From positions 7,422,662-7,486,661 of the forward strand of contig NC_088646.1 of NCBI RefSeq assembly GCF_964019385.1: DNA of 64,000 bases. The letters run 5' to 3'. Every line of letters starts with the position of its first letter. Within the stretch, counting starts at the first letter, position 1. A program made the translations under genes and the position numbers. The notes beneath the pieces are model-generated. The model saw nothing but the letters and a program-made list of their open reading frames with translations, did not search any database and was not told the origin of the DNA. This document shows positions 26,098-64,000 of the stretch, piece by piece. This stretch comes from Sycon ciliatum. Taxonomy: Eukaryota; Porifera; Calcarea; Leucosolenida; Sycettidae.

Positions 26098-26670
26098 CCA
26101 TCTCTTTTTGGCGATGGTGCCATCGTGAGAATAAAGAATTCAAAATTCAAAAACAACAACAACAACTATCGTGAGAATAAAGATTTGAAACAACAACAAC
26201 ACTACAACAACAACAACATCAACCCCCCGGGCGACAATGTTCTCTCGCCGCAAAGTGAAGCTCACCCTTCTTGCCCACTCCATAAAATACCAATATGCCC
26301 CACAACACATACGCATGCTCAACACCCCCGCTCAAGTTACGGCCCAGTACAGCCTTCGACACGCACGCACTTGGCACCTCCCACCCTCCAGAACCGATCG
26401 CTGTAAAGACTCCCCACTGTACAAGTCCCTAGAATACTACAATGCCCTCCCTGCTAGCATTCGTGACGTCTCCTCCCGACCTGCTTTCAAACAAGAAATC
26501 TGCTCACTGCTGATTAACTCAATCTGCTCCTGCAGCGCTCACCCTCTCCCATACTTGTAAAATTCAAAGTGATGTAAATCACTTTCCAACTGCATAACCC
26601 ACAATCTCACCTTCTCATAAATTTATCTCTTATTGGCGATGGTGCCATCGTGAGAATAAAGAATTCAAAC

Positions 26671-26724
<54 letters not shown>

Positions 26725-26730
26725 ACACCC
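26008..26730 (+). mobile_element. 5'-truncated non-LTR retrotransposon (LINE) 3' ends with (CAA)n tails
   Basis: The ORF at 26237-26560 encodes the last part of a LINE reverse-transcriptase protein. YSLRHARTWHLPPSRTDRCK followed by LYKSLEYYNALPASIRD and an AFKQEI ending is typical of the C-terminus of CR1/jockey-like elements. The 3' UTR ends gcgatggtgccatcgtgaga then ataaagaattcaaa, and a (CAA)n tail begins at about 26671. A second copy of the same end lies just upstream (26108-26165), itself preceded by an 88-bp (AAC)n run (26010-26097). The catalytic reverse transcriptase and endonuclease domains are missing, so the copies are dead. Confidence 0.8.
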
Positions 26731-27587
26731 TCTACTGCCAGACTCACATCCAGCAATTGGTGAAACCCCATGTCGATACCGTTACAGACTCCACTCTCTT
26801 GTGTTACAGGATGGCAAAGAGTGGCGCTGGTCACATGAAGCTCTGTGTCACGTCTGGCAAGGCAGCACGTACTACTAGGTCTGCATGGAAGCTGTAGTAC
26901 AGATGTACATGTACATGCAGACCGACGCAACAGCGCGGCTTATTTTCCACTGATCAGGTCACGCACACACAATGCAAGTACATGTATATTGACGAAAGAA
27001 AGCACAAAATTGATATGTATGATGTCCAGCATCCCGAATAGAGATAACAACATTGCAAAGCACGTGGTAGATTGGGGGTTCAAGTAAATTCTTTCTACGA
27101 GACACTCACTCACACGCACATCCACTCTACATGAATAGAAGAGACAGAAAGAAAGAAAGGCAGGAAGGAAGCAAGGAAGAAAGAAAGAAAGAAAAAAAGG
27201 CAGGAAGGAAGAAAGGAGAGAGAAGCGCAATGGAATAGAGGGGGGGGGGGGGGGGGGTAATACCTAATAAGGACTACAGAGAAAAAAACTCTACACACAT
27301 GTAGTATGACTGGTAAGTTTCTGAAACTAACAAACGCGAGAAATCAAAACCAAAAGAACTACTGTACTTACAGAACTACATGTAGAAAGGCTCACAACTT
27401 GAAAACATCATCCGTGTAGCATCAGCAGTTTCATTTCGCTATCCAAAGCAAGTGCAGAATGAGTCAGTCACAAAATACCTATCATCAAGAGTACATAATG
27501 GTTATGTACTCTTGCTATCATGGAAGGTAAAACGTAAAACAGTTCATGCTCGATTCCAGCCCAGCCGGCTCCTCTTCAGGGCAAGGT

Positions 27588-27903
27588 GGCATCAAGAGTA
27601 GATAAACAAGAGTGTGCAACTCCGGATCTCTCCTGCATAATCTGCAGATACCCCCGCCCACGGCGGAATTTTTTGTTGACGTCACCTTTTTTCAGAAGAA
27701 CACACATTTTGCCGCAGAGCAGTGTGAGTACACGTGCTAGTGCACCGACCTTGTAGTGTAAAGCCAGCCAAGAGCACGAGAGAAAACTTTCCGAAACGAC
27801 TCGCAGCGCGTGCGTCGTCGAAAAGATTACGTGAACAAAAATTCCGCCGTGGGCCTACCCATTCGCGAGTTGCACAATCTTGTTTATCTACTCTTGGTGG
27901 CAT
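27588..27903. mobile_element. Palindromic MITE, family CAAGAGTACATAACCCC, copy 3
   Basis: The left end is tggcatcaagagtagataaa then caagagtgtgcaactcc. The right end mirrors it (gagttgcacaatcttgttta tctactcttggtggca). The arms continue inward with ccgcccacggcggaatttt matching aaaattccgccgtgggc. The core between about 27700 and 27830 is unique. The termini match those of 1-325 and 9750-10039. Confidence 0.8.
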
Positions 27904-28689
27904 GCTATGTACTTGTATATAGGAACGTACTGGAAGAGTCAGCGAACCAAGCTACCTGCAGCAATACCGATCATGCAACACGGTGGCAACGTTGACATGT
28001 TGTGTGTGTACCAAATTGGCACTGCGACAAGGTAGGGGCATGGCAAAAGCCTTTCCATCCTGTTCAGGCTCCTCCGCGTTTTCGGAGCAGTGAAATGCTG
28101 CACTTCCATCTGCATCTGCAATACGGGCCTGTTCACTGTGGAGCTGCTGCAGGGTGTCACTTTTGCGGCATTCGGAAACAGTCGAATCACCATCCGCAAC
28201 GGAGCTGGCTTGGCACAGGTTGTTCAGTTGCGACCCAGAGCCCGGTGAGTGAGTTGGGTCTGCACAGAGGGTTTGAGTGCGGCCCAGAGTCTGGCAAGGG
28301 ATGCGTTGCTTCGAGGCTCACTAGTGTGCTGTACCCCCGAGAAAGCAAATCTGCAGCTTCAGACAACAGAGATGGTGAATGATAGTGACTTCGTTGACAC
28401 AGTGCCGCTGGGGACGCGTCCCATAATGGCGGAGTGGCGTATTGGAGAGCTGTTGACCGAGCTGTTGACCCATCGCTATCCCTTACTACAGCTGGATCAC
28501 AGGAACAGAGTAGGAAGGTCTCCAGTGCAGCCATGCCTGTGCTTCATAGCATAGAGCAGCCATCGCTGCATCACTGTGGACTCACCAAGACTGGGCATAG
28601 GCATAGAGGAGCCATTGACGTATCACTGCGAATTCACCACGACTGGGAGCTGTGGTGCAATGAGTCACGGAGCTACATGACTTACTCAC

Positions 28690-36371
<7,682 letters not shown>

Positions 36372-36710
36372 TTTGCTCTCTACAAATTGTATTTCATAGC
36401 TAGCTACAAAATTGTCGAATGTGTAATTCAAACTCAAAATGACATGTCACATGATTCAAACACAATTTTGACTTTTTTGTGACGTGACCCTTTTTTCGAA
36501 ATTTCTGCCTTTACTATGAAAGTATGATGTCATAGTGAGCAAGAAACCCACGTGATCGAACTGGATTTGGTTGCCTGCGTGCTCGGGGTCCGAGTCGGGG
36601 ACCGAAAGTTTCGATTCAGTTTCGAAAATGTTTGGCAACCCATTCTGTTTTCTTCTAAAGTGAAGTGGAGGACGATGTTGTCCTTCTGTTTCCTGTAATT
36701 ATGTGGAGGT
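36372..36710. promoter_or_regulatory. Divergent (bidirectional) promoter between the mTERF-like and USP genes
   Basis: The two start codons face away from each other across 339 bp, so both promoters must share this stretch. Visible motifs are a CRE/USF-like tgacgtgacc at 36480-36489, the palindrome-like atgatgtcat at 36524-36533, and an E-box cacgtg at 36549-36554. Two short upstream ORFs precede the USP start: 36675-36698 (7 codons plus stop) and 36701-36727, the latter overlapping the main ATG in another frame. Whether they lie in the mRNA is unknown. Confidence 0.6.
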
Positions 36711-61611
<24,901 letters not shown>

Positions 61612-63561
61612 CACACCCGGTACCCATGCCTTGTGCTATGCTCAATCTGCTTGGATTTTCTCAAATTGTAATTTATTTTACAACTACGGTGTTTTTTAAT
61701 GCTATCCGTCTCATTTTCGTTCTTATCATCTTATTTTTCAGTTGGTGCACCATTCGTCCCTATGCTGTGCAACCACTGTACTTCTATAACATAGTTTTTT
61801 TTAGTCCTGTTCTCACATGCCGGCTAGATGGTATTCTTGTGATATGGGGCCGTATCATTTTAGATTGCTAATAATAATTATTATTATTCTTATCTTCAAG
61901 CCGCTGGAAGTTCCCATTTCTCTCTGGGTCTTGTCGGTCCCGGCTAGCATTTTCTTTTCTTCAAAATATGTACCCTCTAGTTTATGTGCTGGATTTGTCT
62001 TGCCATCAAGTAACACGAGTATTTAGTTATCTTAATACACACGCAGTTCGCTCTTGCCACTGGTACTGGTATGGCGTGTGGTAGTCATAATGATTACAGT
62101 GCATGTTGGATGGATGCGGCTGTCTAAGCCATGCCTTGGAGGAAGCATACTGGGTTTGCAGTGCACACAGCATTCCTCAGTAATGCCAATCCTAATCAGG
62201 GAGTCGGTAAACCCATGTGCTAACGTACGAAGCATTCGCATGCTGAGTGAACCGCAGTATCGGTGACCAGATTCGCTGCATCAGAGCATGGTTACTAGAA
62301 CTGTGGAGTGTGTGTGTTAACGAGGTTGGTCCTATCGCCTCGGGTGTATTATTGCAGAGTTGTCGGATACCGAGCAATTGCTGCCTACTATGCGTGTGTA
62401 TTGTTCAGTGGTATAATTATAGTACAGCATGGCTGTGATCATGCAGGGAGTGGGTAGGTATTTTACTACTCCATGGCTGTGATCATGCAGGGAGTGGGTA
62501 GGTATTTTACTACTCCATGGCTATGATCATGCAGGGAGTGGGTAGGTATTTTACTACTCCATGGCTGTGATCATGCAGGGAGTAGGTAGGTATTTTACTA
62601 CTCCATGGCTGTAATACATACCGGTAATGCGGTATTTGTCTACACACGTAGTCCTCCTAACTATGGGTTTGCAACAATGCATATTCCTGTGTGTTTCAGT
62701 TTGTTTCTTGATGATCTTGTGTTCTGTTGTGTACTGCAGTGCAGACTAGTATCGGGTAGTACTAGGCATTACCGGGTCAAGTTCTTTGCCATCACCGCCG
62801 CCGCCACCGCTGATGATGGTGGTAATGAATCTACTAATGATGATACCATCTGGACAAGGGTCTAGTTGTATGCTGGGCGTTAAACACCGGACAAATCAGC
62901 AAGCCACACACAGCACAGCATGCTAGAAGAATAGAACTGTCCACCTTCTCATCGCGGCCAACAGCTAAGGCCTACTAAGCGTACAGGTAAGCTGTGTTGC
63001 CGATGTTTCTTTGCGCTGTGTACTACCGTTCTCTTCGAAGCATGGTTCAGTGTGTGACACAGCTTCTGAACATGTCTGCCATTCATGTGATGCAAGCTGG
63101 AAATGGAATTGTGCCGGCAACATCTATAATTTATTCAAACAAAAGTAAACTTAGGTGCACAATGGTGGCAAGTATGCGTAACATGCTATCTATGGGTGGC
63201 AGTAGAAAAGGGGAGCTCTCTAGGCAATGTGCGTACATGACTGGGAAGTATTGGTCCAATATCTCTGCTATGGATTTCTTGCTAATTTGTCTCTTGGTAT
63301 ATTGCAGGTGTCCTGCTGCTGCTGCTGTTGCTGACTATGCTGTGGGGATTGGTGGAAGATGAAATGCTTCAGTGGGTAAGGACAAGACAAATGAAGTCAA
63401 CGAGGTCGTCCATTTTATGTAAAATTTGAGGCAGCTCTGGCGGGCGGATTATACTTTCATCTTTATACTGGGGGGGGGGGGGGGAGGGGGGGGGCACAGG
63501 TATGTTCAAAGACAGACCTTGTTCTTTGTACAGTCCTGGCTGGGGGGGGGGGGGGTCATAC
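61612..63561. other. 3' flank of the USP gene
   Basis: The USP 3' UTR begins here; I see no certain poly(A) signal. A plus-strand open piece at about 62743-62865, after a possible acceptor ctgcag, ends in TIWTRV, but nothing joins it to a gene. G-runs at about 63470-63493 and 63542-63555 lie near the right end. Confidence 0.4.
62428..62612. repeat. 44-bp tandem repeat, four units
   Basis: Units begin at 62428, 62472, 62516 and 62560 (catggctgtgatcatgcagg, then gagtgggtaggtattttac), plus a partial fifth at 62604. They differ by only one or two bases. Confidence 0.95.
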
Positions 63562-63714
63562 AGCTGCTGTGCGTGGTCGCCACTCTTCATCGTCTTGCTC
63601 GACGGCGCGCAGCAGGCTTTCCATCAGCAGTGGTTCCCGCAGCTCTGTTTGGCCACCACTGATCTTGCTTGTAGCGCTTGATGGGTGTCCACTGCTGTGC
63701 GGCGTACGGCAATC
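63562..63714 (-). CDS. Candidate internal exon of an unknown minus-strand gene
   Basis: An acceptor (cttctttag) precedes and a donor (GTATGA) follows a 153-nt open stretch in phase 0. The peptide changes from Ser-rich to a helical acidic piece, TELREPLLMESLLRAVEQDD then EEWRPRTAA, which looks like real protein. The 5' part of the gene would lie beyond the right edge. I do not recognise a family. Confidence 0.35.
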
Positions 63715-64000
63715 CTAAAGAAGACAAGCAGCAACTTATGAGCACTGGTTACCAACATTCAATTATACAACCGTGCTCTTCCCATGACCTTTTCGTGTAC
63801 TGCTTCAAAGTGCTACATCCCAGCCAGCTTGGAGTCATGACAACACTGACTTTGGATCCATATTGGGATCCAGTTTTTGTATGAATCCATATGCGTTTAG
63901 GTGGTTTCCCTTCACAGCAGGGTGGTGACACATCCGCCGGTATATTTTGACTTCTGACGTCATCACTTTCAAGACCTGTTGCACACGTACTGGCAAGAGC

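Noticed and set aside
25884..26174. ORF with a poly-Asn run (plus) and poly-Leu run (minus)
   Set aside because: It is a read-through of the (AAC)n array attached to a LINE 3' tail, not a protein.
28187..28534. Minus-strand ORF as the last exon of the mTERF-like gene
   Set aside because: No acceptor in the required phase was found, and the peptide has no recognisable or ordered character.
62605..62865. Plus-strand ORF ending in TIWTRV, a possible PDZ-binding C-terminus
   Set aside because: A possible acceptor precedes it, but there is no upstream exon to join and the peptide is short and partly Ala/Asp repeat.

Overview
The window is animal nuclear DNA. Its genes are split by many introns with GT-AG borders, and it holds tRNA genes, hundreds of bases of (GT)n, (CA)n and (GA)n microsatellites, minisatellites, and many short DNA transposons with terminal inverted repeats. 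There are no prokaryotic features. Two conserved metazoan genes, INTS13/asunder and a USP16/USP45-type deubiquitinase, can be rebuilt exon by exon. The species cannot be named from sequence alone. The divergence from the human proteins and the transposon load suggest an invertebrate.

Layout from left to right. Positions 1-3856 hold mostly repeats and no gene I recognise. Positions 3857-17817 (minus strand) hold INTS13, with about 20 exons; its introns carry Tc/mariner-like MITEs and a decayed hAT transposase fragment on the opposite strand. Positions 19976-23023 (minus) hold one uninterrupted 1015-codon ORF of unknown family. Positions 23.0-28.7 kb are repeat-rich, with a hairpin MITE, the 3' end of a LINE with (CAA)n tails, and a palindromic MITE. 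Positions 28690-36371 (minus) hold an 11-exon gene with a likely mitochondrial leader and helical repeats resembling mTERF proteins. About 340 bp separate its start from that of the divergent USP16/USP45-type gene (36711-61611, plus strand, 17 exons, about 1176 residues). The introns of that gene contain two identical tRNA-Ile(AAT) genes, nested transposons, and a 3.2 kb hAT element with an exact 8-bp target duplication. Positions 61.6-64 kb hold a 44-bp tandem repeat and one candidate exon of another minus-strand gene.

The genes do not form a pathway. INTS13 is a nuclear Integrator subunit, the USP is a histone or ubiquitin hydrolase, and the mTERF-like protein is probably mitochondrial. The most unusual structural theme is that long sense-strand (GT)n or (CT)n tracts repeatedly sit directly upstream of 3' splice sites. 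A second theme is that transposons insert into each other inside the introns, and twice lie within 20 nt of a splice donor.

Exon borders were read by eye from splice consensus, reading phase and remembered human protein sequence. They have not been checked against transcripts.
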